DNA of 64,000 bases from Apricaphanius iberus (taxonomy: Eukaryota; Chordata; Actinopteri; Cyprinodontiformes; Aphaniidae), in the NCBI GenBank assembly GCA_028564705.1, contig JAPXFQ010000256.1, forward strand, positions 2,356,001 through 2,420,000, written 5' to 3'. The notes below the pieces were generated by a model. It was not told the origin of the DNA. It saw nothing but the letters and a program-made list of their open reading frames with translations, and made no database searches. A program made the translations under genes and the position numbers. How positions within the stretch are numbered: the stretch's first letter is position 1; each line of letters starts with the position of its first letter. Of this stretch, positions 1 through 13,734 are shown in pieces.

Positions 1-3000
1 ATTCCCTTCGACTGTTGACAGCTGTATTTTACAAATTATGTCCCGCTCAATCAGCAAGTGACCAAAATCGGGAAAGTTTCCGCAGAACCAACTTAGCAGA
101 AAAGCGCCAGTGTTAAAAAAAAAATCTGATTGTTTTTTCAATGTAGCAAAAGTGAAAAATCTTTTTTTGCTGTCACTAAATGCATCAACATTAGCAATTC
201 TTCTCTGTACTTTGAGCTTAGTAGAAATCAGACAAAGGTTTGGTCAAAATTATTTGCTATGATGCATTAATTGGGGAACATTTTCAAATTCCTTAATTTT
301 CTCCTGCAAGATACTTTATATTTTATTGCATTTAAAATCCAATTGTTGAATTAAAAAATTTACACAAATTAGTTTGTGTTATTAGAAAAGGAAGAAAATT
401 TGACATATGTAATGGCATTTAAGACTCTTAATAAAGATGAGAGAGATTCCTTTAAGAGTTTGGAGGTTTTAATAAAAGTTGAATTGATCATACAGGAGAA
501 CAGCACAGATCACAGTGAATGCCGAATGCTGCCCCCCTCCTAACTCCCTAACTACCTACTACCCCACTACCTAACTCCCTCACAAGCTCATATGAAAATA
601 AGTATTTATAAAGTTCAGCAACCTTGCCTCTATAACTTTGAAGACAAAACTATTAATCTCAGGGTGGGGATATCTCCGGAAGAAGACATCTGGCACTCTA
701 TTAGCTGTGAAATAAGTCGACTTTGTGACATATAACAAAAAAATGGCATTAGCTTGGGTTTATATGTAACACAACAACACAATAAGAGAAAACTCGGATA
801 AAACTATGTTTGTATCAGAAAGAATCATATTTATCTCAGGCAGATGATGACCTTCTCTAGCTCGAATTAATCAAACACCTGTTGTCTGCACCGTTATACA
901 AGTCTTTTTTTTTAATAATTCTCATAAAGGATTAATCATAATAATAAATTTCTCGATCACAACATATTAAAATTAGAATTGAATAAACCCAACAGACTGC
1001 TAAGCAAATCAGTATTGGCCAGCAATCGGCCACTGCACTGTTCTCTTTGACAGATAATTCTAAATGTCCTTCTATAAAGTGTCTAAAGATTGATTTGTTT
1101 ATTTAATGAGAGATATAAGGATATTTTTCTAGTGATTGAAATTTACTACTAGAAAAATATTCAGGCATCTGTAGTATGTATAGTAGTAGAAAGTACTAAA
1201 CAAGAGCGTTCGTTTTCATGCCTCTGGGTGTGAGAGCTTTTTCATATAGCTTATTCATCCAAATAAAAAGCATTAAGAATTATACACAGTGCTTATTTGA
1301 AAAAAAAGCCTGCTTCTCCAAACAGAGTAGCAGTTTTCTGTTTCTGCACAGGCTTTTAGTGGCAAAGAATGAGGCAGTAATCAGGAAGAAAATGATTTGA
1401 TGGCAGCAGATGAGAATGCAGATACTAGAAGAAGCCATGGTTGCTATAGGGCTAAAACCTCTGGGCTTGCAAGTTAGCAGTGATCCCGAGCTGAACATCC
1501 CACTAGCGGTGACTAAAACCAAGACACAATGAGTAGAAACTCTAACTGCACTGCATGGAAAGGGGCTTCATTCAATCTGCCCCTTCATCACCTGGGAGAC
1601 AACCCCAAAGGAGACACAAGAACATCCTTTACCCCTCTTTTTTCCTATCATGTTTTCTGCCACAAGTACCCATCAGTCAGTCACAGCTCCTGCTCCTTGC
1701 CTGTGTGCCTAACCACCCACACATCCTGCCACACAGTCGCTCGCTCTTCCAGTTAAACCACAGACAGCCAAACAAAATCAATCTTTACTGAGTCTCTAGC
1801 TTTAATAATGCCAGTTGTTTCTTATTGACTCTAACATGATCAGCTGCCACAGAACTTCGCATCGACGTAACTCAGGCTTCGGGTCCATCTCTATGCTTAT
1901 CTCTAACACATACACACAAACGGCATCGGTAAGCAACCAGAGCAACGTCTGACTGAATCATCATGGGATCATCAGACACACTATCCAATGTGCATACCTT
2001 CTATTTTGTTTTTCATTTGAAACTCTTTGAGCTTTCCACACACTCACACACACACACACACACACATGAAGCACACACAAACATGCTAATACACAGAAAG
2101 CTTGGGCTGCATGAAGAGTCTGAAAAACTTCCCGGAGGTGAAACTTTCTGCCAGTTCTTGAAATAAACCCTTTTAGCACCCTGCGGTCTGTTGGGCTGCT
2201 GGTCCGTCAGAACTCTCACACAGAGTGGAGGGGCTATTGGCATTCACTTCCCTGTGGGGATCTGAGTCGATACAAACCTCTTAAAAATCAAAATGCTGTG
2301 TGTGTTTCTTCGTATAAGCTGTTTGTGTGTGTTCCAGATGGAAAAATAAGGGGGGGGCTGCCACAACTCAATAGCAATTTTATCCATCTCTGAGTAGTTA
2401 TCTAAAAGATATCGTGTTATTCTGAGAAGCTTCAGTTAGAAATAAGTGTTGGTGAGTATGCACAGGTGGTGGGAGCATTGCATTAGCGTGAAACATGCTT
2501 GCAAGTGTTGCATCTGTATGGTTTTTTTTTTTTTATGTGCTGAAGGTAATCATGGTGTGCTTAGGCAGAGTCCCGCCCTATCAGAGCCCAGCCTCTCAGC
2601 ACCATCCATCATAGTGTGGCTGCTAATGATACCAATACATACAGCAGCACACAGGGACTGGAAACCAGGGGAGAGGTGTGGAAGGAAAAAAAAAAATGAG
2701 GTGCACACAGGATGAGAAAAAAAAGAGTTTAGAGAAAGGTGCAGCATGAAAACGACTGAAAATAGGAGCTGAGAAAAATAAGGAACTCCAGTATATTAGG
2801 TTTAATCTATTCTAGTTTTTAGAATGATTACTGTCATGACGTGTAACTGGAGATGCAACAAAAAAGTCTGCTTCTAACCCCAATTAGACAATTTTAAGCC
2901 TGAACAGCCTTTATTGGTAATTGGCTGTTCAAAAAAAAATATATACAAACAATCCAATCTTTTTTCTATTCAGCGAACGCACCATGACAAGCCCTTTCAG

Positions 3001-6000
3001 GTTTTGCTGAAAACACTCTTCTGAGTTGAACCAGGCACTGAGTCAGAGAGACTCAGCTAGCCATTTGTGGGTTCAGTGTTTCAAAATCAGATTATAAATA
3101 ACTACATCTTTCATGCCTTAGAAAAATGTTTGGAGGGATTAATTGTCAGATGATAGCAGGAAGAGCAATGTGACTGATTCTGCCAGTCATGGAACATGCT
3201 GGATTAGGAAATCTGAGGCTTTTGGAAATATCAGAGTTAGGGTAAGGGTCTTCGTAATTTATGGGCAATAGATACTTATAAATACTTAGTATGTTATTTA
3301 AGCAACTAAAAAGACCGGAAAATTTAAACTCCTTGAAGCACGTTATGTTTGTTTTGAAACACTAGTGATATCTTGTTTAGCTGCAGAGTTGTAACTGACA
3401 CACTCTCTCTCTCTCTCTCACTCTAACACACTAACACTGTCTTCTACTAATGGAAATAATTAATAACCATTTATCACGGAAACTATTAAAGCTCCCTTGT
3501 AATTAAAACGAATCTACAAATAATTCAACAATCTGATCCATAACCGTGCATCATAGTTTTGTTTTGTTTTTCCTCTGGAGTATTAAGTTAAAAAACATAT
3601 GTTTATCCCAAAAGGATATTCGTCCCAATGCCTAGAGAATTTTACTAATGCATATGCGGTGATATAGAAAGCTCTTGAAATTTAAGCTCTGTGCAAGAAA
3701 TATATGTTCTAATTTACTGTGAACAGCTTCTGCTTGAGATAGTTAATTTTTACATTAATCTAGAAAGTAGCATTTTTTGGGGTTTAATTTATAGTTCATA
3801 AAAAATAGAATCAGGCAGGTCAGAACATTAGCTACAAAATCTATTGTTGTCAAACGATCTGATCAGTGCATCTCTAATCTTAACATCAACATGAAGACAT
3901 GAAGATTGAAGAGACATTGAAGTGAAAAAGAGGAGGTGATGCCGGGAGAGAAGGCAACCAGGGTGCAACCAGCATGAAGAGGAAAGGAAATGTGCTGTCA
4001 CAAGCTGAGTGGAAGTGCGACGGTGTGACTGGAATGGGCAATCTGATTTTTTTGGTTCTTTACTCCGAGCACACATCTAAGCACTAGCTCACAAAAAAGT
4101 CACATTGCAAACAAATGAATAAATGCACAACAAACTAAGAGTACAGTGAGTATTCTATGTGAACTAATAGGCAACTTAGAGCAAAATGACTGCTACCATT
4201 AGATGTAAGTTAAAACACAATTTCACACAATTCAAAACAATGAGATACAAGTGTGAGCATTTGAACATTGGAGTTCATCTCCAGAGTTGACTGCAACACT
4301 AATTCTGCAAGTCTTCAGATTCTTCAAGATGGAGAGGATGACATTTTAGCAGAAACAGCAGAGAAAGGAGTTCATACCTTAAGCAACCCTCTAAAAACAG
4401 TAGTTCTAAAACAGGTTTTTATCTGCTTAAATGTGGCTAAACATAAAACATGCTTAATTGATATCCAACTCCTGCAAGAGCAGTTACTTAACAGGAAATG
4501 CATCTGTCAGTATAGGAGTAACGACTAGGGAAGGACATTTCTTGGCCCAATTTTTTCTTTCTTTTATAATTAAAAACTAATTTGTCTGAAAATTAAAATT
4601 ACACATTATTAAAGATGGATTTTGATAAACCATGAAAAATGCACCTTGGAATATAGCAGCATATTTTTTAATCATATGATTAATTTTCACTGAAACATGG
4701 TTGACTGAGATCACTGTCAAAAAACTGGTAATGTGCCGGAACAAAGTTAGAGATTCATATTGATGATTCCAATTTTGCTGGGTGTATTTTTAAGTGGGGG
4801 TAAAATGGATACATGGATTTTAATTTGACCCTTTTACCTTAATTCAGTAGCCTATATGTTGTTTAAGAAAAACTACAATGCTGTAATATTAGCTGATTCT
4901 CTGGAAGTGGATTGTTGCTCCCAATCCGGATTTCGCTTTTCTAATCCTGCGTATTTGATAGAAAAAAATGTGACCATAAAATTAAAACTGCTGTCACTCT
5001 ATTTGTCATCTTACCACATATTTTGGCATATCAAAAGAAGACTATAAACAAAGGGTCAAAATGCAAAGAAATTAAGACATTTTCGCAAAAAAGAAGTCTC
5101 GGAGTACAAATTTCATTACTTGTTGCATTATCTTTAAAGTTTGTTCTTTTGGACCTTTGTTTTCCCAATGAAAATAAGAATGAAAATAGTTAGCTTTAAC
5201 ACCCAACAACAAAAGGCCTTCTGAAAACTACAGCAGGAATACATGTTGAGGGGCTAAGTTTTGTTTGGAACTGGAATCAACTAATATACATGTTGTGTGG
5301 TCAAACAATAAAGTATAGAACTAAACCAATGTAAGTAAAATGACAGAGGCCAGGTAGCAAATCCTATAAACATCTAGTCCTGGTAATAGTGAATTAGGCC
5401 AACACTTCGTTTGATGATATTGGGTTAAAATACTGCTCTGTACACAACCTCAGGAACACTAAGTAGTTAAATATTTGTTGGCGTAGTTGTTCAGAGGAAC
5501 AGACCACCTACTCCAAATGCACAGAGTTGAAGAGTCAGTCACATTAAGGATTCAACATTCAAAGGTAAGAAAATATTTAATGGTCTAGACAAAGTGTCTG
5601 GATGGCAAAGCATGAGATTCCTAAAAAAAATTGCACTTTTGTAGCTTTGACTCCTATATGAAGCTTTCTATGATAAATGAATGAATTAATGCTTTATTTG
5701 AGAAAATTAAAAGAAATGCAAAAAGTATAAATATTATCTTCATCTAGTCAAAACAAGCAGGACAAAGCTTTGGAATTTTTTGCATTTTATTTTCAAAATT
5801 TCTTGAGCACCAACTCCAGCAGAATTATTTTTTTTCTAAGTACACATTATCTTAACACATTTTTACATTTGTTTCTTTATATAAATTACTAATTAACTAT
5901 TCTTATACAGCCATTAAGAGAAAGGAAAAAATATTGTTTCTCTAAGTTATATGTTGCAGGTTAAATCATGTAAACTGCAGTATCAGATGCTGAGAAAAAG

Positions 6001-7540
6001 CCAATGCTGAAGCTTTACTTACAGCACCGTCCTCCACCTTCTTTATTAAACAGCTGTCTACAGCTGTTAAGACAATAACTACTAATACATTTACATGCAA
6101 AAAAAAGTCTCATTAAGGAAACATCTCAATAAATCCAGTCGTCTACCATAAGAGAAAAAACCTGGAGAGGATCTTCTCATTATACGCCACTATTTCATAT
6201 TTGAACTCCTCGAGCAAGAGGAAGGCCAATTGAGCGTTTAAATTAGTCTATCCGATGCCTCCAACGGCTAAGGGAAAATTCTGAATTATATGCTAATAGA
6301 CAGCAGATTATGATTTATAGCTGGGGGCACCTAACCAGCTTCACTCACTCCCACACACTAAAACCTTTTATTCCATGATTACAGAGGACAAAATGATGAT
6401 GTAGATCTCAAAAGCAGAAAGGGCTTTGGAGACCCTTACAATGTCTTGATGAGATGAGCATTAAGAAAAATTTCTTTTTTCTAAGGAGGTGAATTTGGCA
6501 TTGAGATTAAAAATAAAAGAAGTGGATATATTTGAAGTTGAACAATGTAGTATCTTCTCAAGAAAGTAGGTTGCAGGTGAGGAAGTCCTCTTATTCTGTC
6601 CTCTTTTTCTTCTGGCCTTTATCTTTCTCCCCACCTCATCCGTCATCGTAGCATAGCACAGCCAGGTGCAGCACCTCTGACCTCCAACCCCCCACCACAA
6701 TCTCCTGTTTTGCGATCTCCTCGAAGTCTTCATGAAAAATGTAATTCCAGCCGTTTCCTTTGTCTTCCTCCCTCTGTGTTGCTTTCTATGATTGCTCATC
6801 TTTCTTCATTGCTCTACCTGCCTCTCTCCCAGGGCTTCCCATCTGTACCGTAACAGGTGTGCTGTGTATATGAATGATGTGTTTGTTACCTGTAGCGCTG
6901 CCTGCAGCCAAAGTCTGCATTGAGAATTGCAGCTTCTGCCTATCTGCCGCCTGACTTACTAGCTACTGCTCCTCTCTCCTTGTCCTGCTTCCCTGTCGGC
7001 TGTTTCAGATGCCAACAAGAGAGGAGAAGAGTAGCAGTGGAATGTTTTAGGGAAGCAGAAGCAAGCTGTTACGCATTTGTACTGCGTCTGAAAGAGCCTT
7101 TACCAGCCGTGCTGGGGCGGTGTTTTCAGTTTGGCTAATTAGTCCCACCAGCCTATGAGTTTGCATACAAACATTAGGCCATATGGATGTGTGTGAGTGT
7201 GTTTGTATATGTGTGTGTGATGCCCAATGGCCCATCTTATTAGTCTCACAGGTGAGTGATTAAATGCTCCACAACACCTGGAAATGTTCATCCTTCCATT
7301 TCTGAGGCTGTAAATATTCACAGCTATACACACCTGAGTACTTTTCCGGATCAACTCCCACATACAAACAATGGAGCTGATTGTCGGGAAACTTTTTGAT
7401 AGGGAATTACTACTGGCTCCACATCAGGGGGGAATCTAGACCTAAAGCTTTGCTGGGGCACAGGCCGTCAACTCCTAAGACCTGAAAAATTTACATTTGC
7501 GCGCAATATGAAAAAAATGGCTAGCCTAGGGGTACAAGCT
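1..7540. other. AT-rich DNA without a recognisable gene
   Basis: No open frame here resembles a known protein family, and none has convincing length. The longest, 112 codons on the minus strand at 6461-6799, is basic and low in complexity. The stretch holds a CA run near 2.04 kb, a short CT run near 3.41 kb, a GT-rich patch near 7.19 kb and scattered poly-A/T. I saw no terminal inverted repeats or target-site duplications. It could be intronic or intergenic. Confidence 0.5.
2037..2066. repeat. (CA)n microsatellite
   Basis: A run of CA dinucleotides with one early interruption. Short open frames crossing it on both strands encode alternating Thr-His or Val-Cys and are artefacts of the repeat. 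Confidence 0.9.
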
Positions 7541-8500
7541 TCAAAATCATTATTGTCACTGTGATATTGTAGGCTATATTAAACCACTGGTAAAGATACA
7601 AAGAAAGATTAATGAGTATAATATAATGATATATATTTGCACATGCACACCTCAAAAATTTACAAGCAACACCCTCTTACTGCAACCATTTAAGATTAGA
7701 AAGAGTCAGATTCTTTACTACCCAAACCTCAGTGCGTTTTTAAAACGAGTAGTTCAGGAATACAAAGTAACTAACAAACAAAACAAAAAAAAGTATCTTT
7801 CTTTTATATAATACAGGATGCTCCCTTCTCAGGAGAAGCTGTTGTGCATTATTAGGCTAAGAACCTCTACCAAGATGGTAACATCCAACATGCAAATAGC
7901 CTATTGCTTTACAAGCTGTGTGGAGCACAGCATAACAGATTAGGTTTGATAGAACAACATGGACTAAAAAGGCACTAAACAAGGTTTAACCTGGAAAATG
8001 TTATAAAACAAAGCTGTTAATACAAAGCCTTCATACTTACTTTTGGTGATAATTTGAAAATGTAGCCTATAATAATCTACACAGAGTCAGAGTAGGCTAC
8101 TCTGACTCTGTGTATGTTATTATAGGCTATATTATAGGCAAATTATCATCTATAGGCTAATCTGACTCTATGTAAATTATTATAGGCTACATAATAGGCA
8201 AATTATCAAATTATTAACGTATCACATATAGGCTACATTTGCAAACGCAACAAACTTATTTAAATTTGCTATTAAACCATTGATAAAATCACAGTACTCG
8301 CTGTTACCAGCATAAATGTTAATGTTACCATTAATGTGGATAATTATTATACCTCCCTCATCCTCCTCATCTCTCCTCTCTGTTCCTCTCCCTAAGCTTC
8401 TGTTCAGGAAGAATTTTCTTATGTCCATCTCTAAATAGTTTATCAGAAGGCTATGTTTAGTTTTACAGTAGGACAGCTTCACAAACAGTATAGGCTACTT
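7540..8500. repeat. TAGGCTA-rich patch
   Basis: The heptamer TAGGCTA, its complement TAGCCTA, or near forms recur about ten times in under 1 kb (for example near 7567, 7850, 7898, 8063, 8093, 8123, 8153, 8184, 8229 and 8489). The densest part is the palindrome and tandem repeat at 8.06-8.21 kb. I recognise no transposon ends for the patch as a whole. Confidence 0.6.
8063..8211. repeat. Palindrome with 33-bp arms plus tandem copy
   Basis: Arms at 8063-8095 and 8097-8129 are reverse complements with about two mismatches and one spacer base. Weaker pairing extends outward to the AAATTATC tracts. The right arm and its flank (about 8093-8150) are then repeated directly at about 8151-8211 with several substitutions. 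The array therefore combines an inverted and a direct repeat of one roughly 58-base unit. A foldback-type element or replication slippage are both possible. Confidence 0.8.
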
Positions 8501-8590
8501 TTAGAGGACTCTCTCTACAGTATACGTATAAATCATTATTAATCGTCCGCATGTGTGCATGCAGCCTACGCATGGTGTGAATGTGTGCGT

Positions 8591-9133
8591 TGTCCACGTT
8601 TACCTATAGACGGTCAAATTGCGCTCAACACTTCTCCCTACTGGTTACTCTTAATAGCGTTTGTAAAAAGTATGCCGTTCGGTTCTTGTCTGACCTTTGA
8701 AAGCCAATAAACATTTTAAACCAGGTTGTAACTGACACACTCTCACAATCCAGGTTTTTTATGAGCCCAGCGTTATCTCAGGAAGAATATGTAGCCATAG
8801 AAAGTTTAAAACAATGGGGCACCAGGCATTAAAGTTGTTTTTAAAGTATCTAAAGTCCAATGCTTTTCAATGGGGGCCTAGCGGTCAAATGGAGGTACTA
8901 CAGCAAGGGAGGAGCAATGGCGGCCTCCATGGCATGCGGTCAAAAAGCAGAGCAGCCAGCGGCCATTGTTTTCTACACTGCGCGTAGCAGTGAAATCGGT
9001 CCTGGCTTAAACACTTTCCTCTCATTAAACATTCCGGAAGTTTTCTGGGCTATTCACAGGGGTATATTCAAAATTCATATCATAACGAAATTAACACCGG
9101 TTTTCGGTATGAACCGTATACAGCCCAGGCCTA
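8591..9133. mobile_element. Right half of a hAT-like element (same family as 32865-33779)
   Basis: The stretch shares ordered blocks with the right half of the complete element at 32865-33779: the segment after the CCTATAGACGGTCAA block, the GTAGCAGTGAAATC block, and the last 90 bases ending in GGCCTA. A segment of about 200 bases (roughly 8735-8960) has no counterpart in the other copy and is probably an insertion. The left end is not visible, so this copy is partial. No coding capacity for a transposase is seen; the 99-codon frame at 8860 lies within the repeat. Confidence 0.65.
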
Positions 9134-9993
9134 GTATTTTCACCACCACCATTACATGAGAAAGTACAGCCAGATCACATCCAACTTCTCTAAAACCTCT
9201 GGTATTGTTATCATTACCAGTTCTAATGCTAATCTGAAGGACAGTATTGATTACATAGGGTCTGCATCATGCGGTTCATACCCCTTGTTTGTACCCATGT
9301 TGCCACTTTATACCTTCCTACCTATTTTTATACCAATAAACAAACCATTATGTATGAATGTAGACCATTATACAATTGAATGTCAGTATTTATTTATAGT
9401 TAGGTATTTTGAGGACAATAAAATACTCATTTATCACAATTAAATGTTTCTTGTATATTATTTACTGAACACTTTGATGTACCTTGGATTTATGTGTACA
9501 GTTACACCCCCAATTGGCACATTTTGTATTTGTCTGTAAACTGAGAAACAGTGTAATAATGGGTTAGTGATGAGTATCTCCCGTAAAGACTGATCAAGTA
9601 TAGACTAACTTTATTAAAAACCAATCCATCTGGGTTTACATACTGATCATGGTAAAGAAATCATAATTTCCTTTCTGGTATACAGGAAGGTGGTACAATT
9701 TAACAACGTAAAGGACGTTTGTATCATTTTAATGGTTCCAATAAAATACACCGTGGGTGTGTCAACTATGTAGTTGTTGCTTGTAGTTAACAAGCAAGCA
9801 CTTTAACCTTTAACCCTACTTGGTCACACTTGTCAAAGAATTAAAAACAGACCTCCACTTTCCCTCAATGCATAAATTACTAGAATTTTAGCTTTGGGTG
9901 TCAAATTATCGTGTTAATTATGATAAATTAATTACACCATTTTTAGTGTGCTATGTTTTTCAGTCGCAATAATCTATTTTTTAATCTTTAATT

Positions 9994-10347
9994 TAGGGAT
10001 GCACCGATATCGATACTGGTATCGGGTATCAGGGCTGATACCGTTCTTATGTACTGTACGTAAGTATGTATGGTTAAACCTACATGAATTGATACTTAAA
10101 ATGTGGAAACTCTGCAAATAATTTAATAGAACTTTTTTTTCACTTCATTTTTATTAATATTTTATTTATTATCTAATTCACTATCATTTGTTGTAACAAG
10201 CAAAGTAGAAAATAAAACCAGTCTTCCAATTTATTGCATTTTTTGTGTGGTAGAAGTATCGGTATTGGCACTTGGTATTAGCAAATACTTAAATCCAAGT
10301 ATCTGTATTGTATCAGTGTCAAAAAAAGTTGTATTGTTGCATCCCTA
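9994..10347. mobile_element. Short non-autonomous hAT element
   Basis: The element begins TAGGGATGCACCGATA and ends GTTGCATCCCTA, giving short terminal inverted repeats. It is flanked by a perfect 8-bp duplication CTTTAATT at 9986-9993 and 10348-10355. An 8-bp duplication with TAGGG-type ends is characteristic of the hAT superfamily. The 354-bp interior is AT-rich and has no frame for a transposase, so it would have depended on one supplied elsewhere. Confidence 0.88.
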
Positions 10348-10355
10348 CTTTAATT

Positions 10356-13300
10356 TCCATTGTTTCCGTATGCTAGTTGTATTTAAATGAAATCCGCTTT
10401 TATGCTTTAGGCTTCTTATGCTTGAGTTGTTAGGGGTTAACCGCAACCCTGAAGTGGAGATCAAAGGCTGTAAACTTATCATAACCTGACTGCTTTCTAT
10501 TATAGAATAGAGGGCGAGGTGAAGAGGAGCAGGGAGTTGCAGACAGTCTACTCAACTTAGATACATTGAGCAAGTTTTTAGACACCACTAGGGAATCTAT
10601 TTCAAAAATAAAAGTGAAAAGCAACAAATTTAGCAGCTTGTAATGGGGTTACTGGAGACATTTGGGTGAAGCATACATTTTTACTCTTCTCACCAAGCAG
10701 CGGGGCGCTCTCTATCTCAGACCGCTCACAGATAAAGAAGGCAACCAGTCTGCACCGCAAGCTGCAGCTCAACCTGGTCCAAATGTATGGCAAGCCATTG
10801 TTATAAAAAATAAGGCGTATATTACATGTTGTTTTAGCCAGTAATATAGCTGGACTCAGAGCAGTGCACTATGTTTCCTAATGAACTGGCCATGCTCAAA
10901 GCATAAGGTTGCAGTTGCCACTTGGGACTACTCACAAGACAACAGAATGTAAATGCTTGGACTGCATCTCTTCAAGTCTGTGAAATACAATAAATGACGT
11001 CATAAAACTTTTTAAATTATATATATATCAAACCTTTGTTTTAACATACTAGTGTATTAAAATTAAATGAAACTACCTCAAGATGAGGGTTTATCTCAGC
11101 AATTATGAGGTGAAATAAAAAACTAGTTAATTACATAATTAATTAATCTCAAAGTTTTTAAAATCTCATGACATCAAATTTTTAGCTAATTTCAATATCT
11201 GTTTGTGTGTGTGTGTGGGGGGGGGAGTAAAAATGTAGGCCAGATGGTTTGTTCAACAACAAGTCTATAATGACTGTGAAGAGTAAAGTTTCAGGAAATA
11301 AAGTAATAATCTCTTTAGCTTTAGGAACCCACTTGTGAGTGTTTTCGTTTTCCAAACTCAATGCTCATTTGTGTACCTCAGACTCAGTTTGCAGTACAAG
11401 CTTTAATTAATACTCACTGAGCAAAACTAGGGATGCTCGCCAGTTTTCACAAGAGGGTTCTCTGATAAATGTTCTCATCAGTTCTCGTCATTTCATAATT
11501 TATTAGCTTCCTGTTTTAAATGGTTTAAATTACCAGGCTCTGATCTCATTTGTTCACAAGTTAAATATAAAGGGCAGGAAGCCACAGGAATCGACATTTT
11601 CAAAATAAAATAATATACATATATCTGATCTTAATTGCTGTTTTTATGTAACTTTTTTTTTCTTTTGTTGCTATGAAAATTAAAGTCAACAGAAAAGTCT
11701 GAGAGCTGAGTAATTATGATACCAAAATAATCTCTTTCAAAATTAATAAACATGTGTGATAACCAGTTATTCACAAGAATTGGCCAATTACCAGGATCAA
11801 AGTTAAGTATTATCAGTAAATGTTAGTTGTTAAATTAAATCAAAGGAAGTACAACAGATGCCAGAAGCAATTTAAATACAGAAAAATATATTTTTTAATG
11901 AATTTTCTTTGACATCTCTGGACATCCCGTGGTTCATTTAGACAGCAAAAGAGCAGTCCTCCTTTATGGGTATCCATAATATTCCCACAAATGAGTCTTC
12001 AATTGCTTGGATATAAAGGAGTCCCATTGGTGGCTGTCTCTTGTTGTGCTTCTGCCATGATTTGTTTGTCTATCGTTTTTCTATTCCATTTGTCCTATTG
12101 TTACTGTCTGTGTGGGTCACACTATATGTAATTATATGTTATATGTCTTTGATTATGGAATTTGTGTGTGTGTGTTTGGAAGGGGGTTGAAGGGATGTGG
12201 GGTGCTGACGGTGGAGGGAACGCCTTAATGGTTAAGGTTAACCATGCTGTTTCACACTGTGGTTAATATTCAAACTGGTTAATCAATGCAAGATTTCATG
12301 TGTTATTTTATAGTTTTATTATGTATTAATTTTAGTTTCAGCTAAGTTCTCAAATATTTTTCAGATTGTAAAAATGGTATTATGAGACTATTTTTGTGTG
12401 TGCAAACAGCCAAAAAAGTACAAACTTCTTTTAATCTGAAAATAAGAAAGAATTCTGCAAAGATTTTAACTTACTACAGCATTAATCATTAAGATTTACT
12501 TTAATGGGAAAAAGTTGTGAATGTGAGGAAAGTAAAGAGCAAGTCCTTTGGGACACTGCTGGGGTTATAGGTTTGAGGGAATGGCATTATTGCCCGTGTA
12601 ACTCTGAAATATAAAGCTAGAGGTATCCAAGCATGTAATCAATTTAACACCTAAAGTCACAGTATGAGACTGCATGTTGTGCAGAAAAGCCACAGAGGAA
12701 AAACAGCATCACCTTGCTTCTTATTTAATAAACCATGCTGGCAGCAGTAGGGCAGGCATATGGTCAGGTGCATGTTTCTACAGGGATATTATTACAACAT
12801 TTGTGTTCCTGAGGGCTGACAATTGATGAAAGTCACCAGTGTATCTAATAAATAGTAGAGGTCAATCAAGTCTCATGAGGAGGTTTAGATGCTCAACTGA
12901 CAGACAACATGAGCTTCAAATACTATTTTTAGTCCAAAATTACATTCACCCCTCAGGACTCTGTTTATCAGAAAGGGGATTCCTAAATTGTTCTCCCATG
13001 AGAGGTACGGTTCAAGGCAGCGTGAATGACTTGCAGTAAGAACTCACTCAAGGGGTTGATTCGTAGCAAGAGCCAAAGCAAGAGTCCGTTTTCTCTGGGC
13101 GACTGGAGACTCTCGAGAGACAGCAGCCAGAGAAAGAGGCGACAAAAGTCTCATTGCCGACTTAAAAAAAACATTCAGTGTTCACACAAACCGCACACGA
13201 AGGAGGCTGAAGGTGAAGACTGGGATGGGTGAGTAGGGCAGATCACATAAACTAATTACACATATGAACTTGGTAGGGCCCACCAGTCAATCAGAACCAT

Positions 13301-13734
13301 TTCTCACCTCACTTCTCTCACAACTCTCACTTCCTCCTACTCCATCTTTTTTTCTCGTTCATCTTGTTACTTTCAGCCATCTCCAAGTCACATCGAATTA
13401 GGATATTCTTTTCCTTTATACATGATATCTCACATTTATTGATACTTTTACGTCTTACCCAAGAGTCATCTGAATTCATAAGATATACTTTATGACCTAA
13501 AACAGTTTAGAGAAGCTGATTCTGAAAAAGACTTGATAGCAAAGCATCTATTCAGTACTGTAGAAAATGTGAAGTGAATGACACTTCCTTGAAATGTATG
13601 ATCTCTTTCTGTGCTATAAATTATCTGATATATTAAATAAGACAATCATCTCATATGTTTGTAGCTTCTAATAAAAATACCCACACATGTGAAAACAAAT
13701 AAATAAAAATGGTCCTTAATCCGTTTATAGACGT
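10356..13734. other. AT-rich DNA without a recognisable gene
   Basis: No protein-family match. Contents are a GT run ending in poly-G near 11.2 kb, a TAGGGATGC string at 11.45 kb that could be a hAT end but lacks a visible partner, and short frames of 60-68 codons near 10.4-10.8 and 12.8-13.2 kb that look random. Confidence 0.5.

Noticed and set aside
6461..6799. 112-codon minus-strand frame
   Set aside because: Basic, no recognisable motif, no splice or promoter context, and length within chance for AT-rich DNA.
8063..8211. CRISPR-like array
   Set aside because: Only two direct units with no spacers, one of them part of a palindrome, in a vertebrate-type genome.
11436..11460. Left end of a hAT (TAGGGATGC)
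   Set aside because: No inverted partner or 8-bp duplication within reach.
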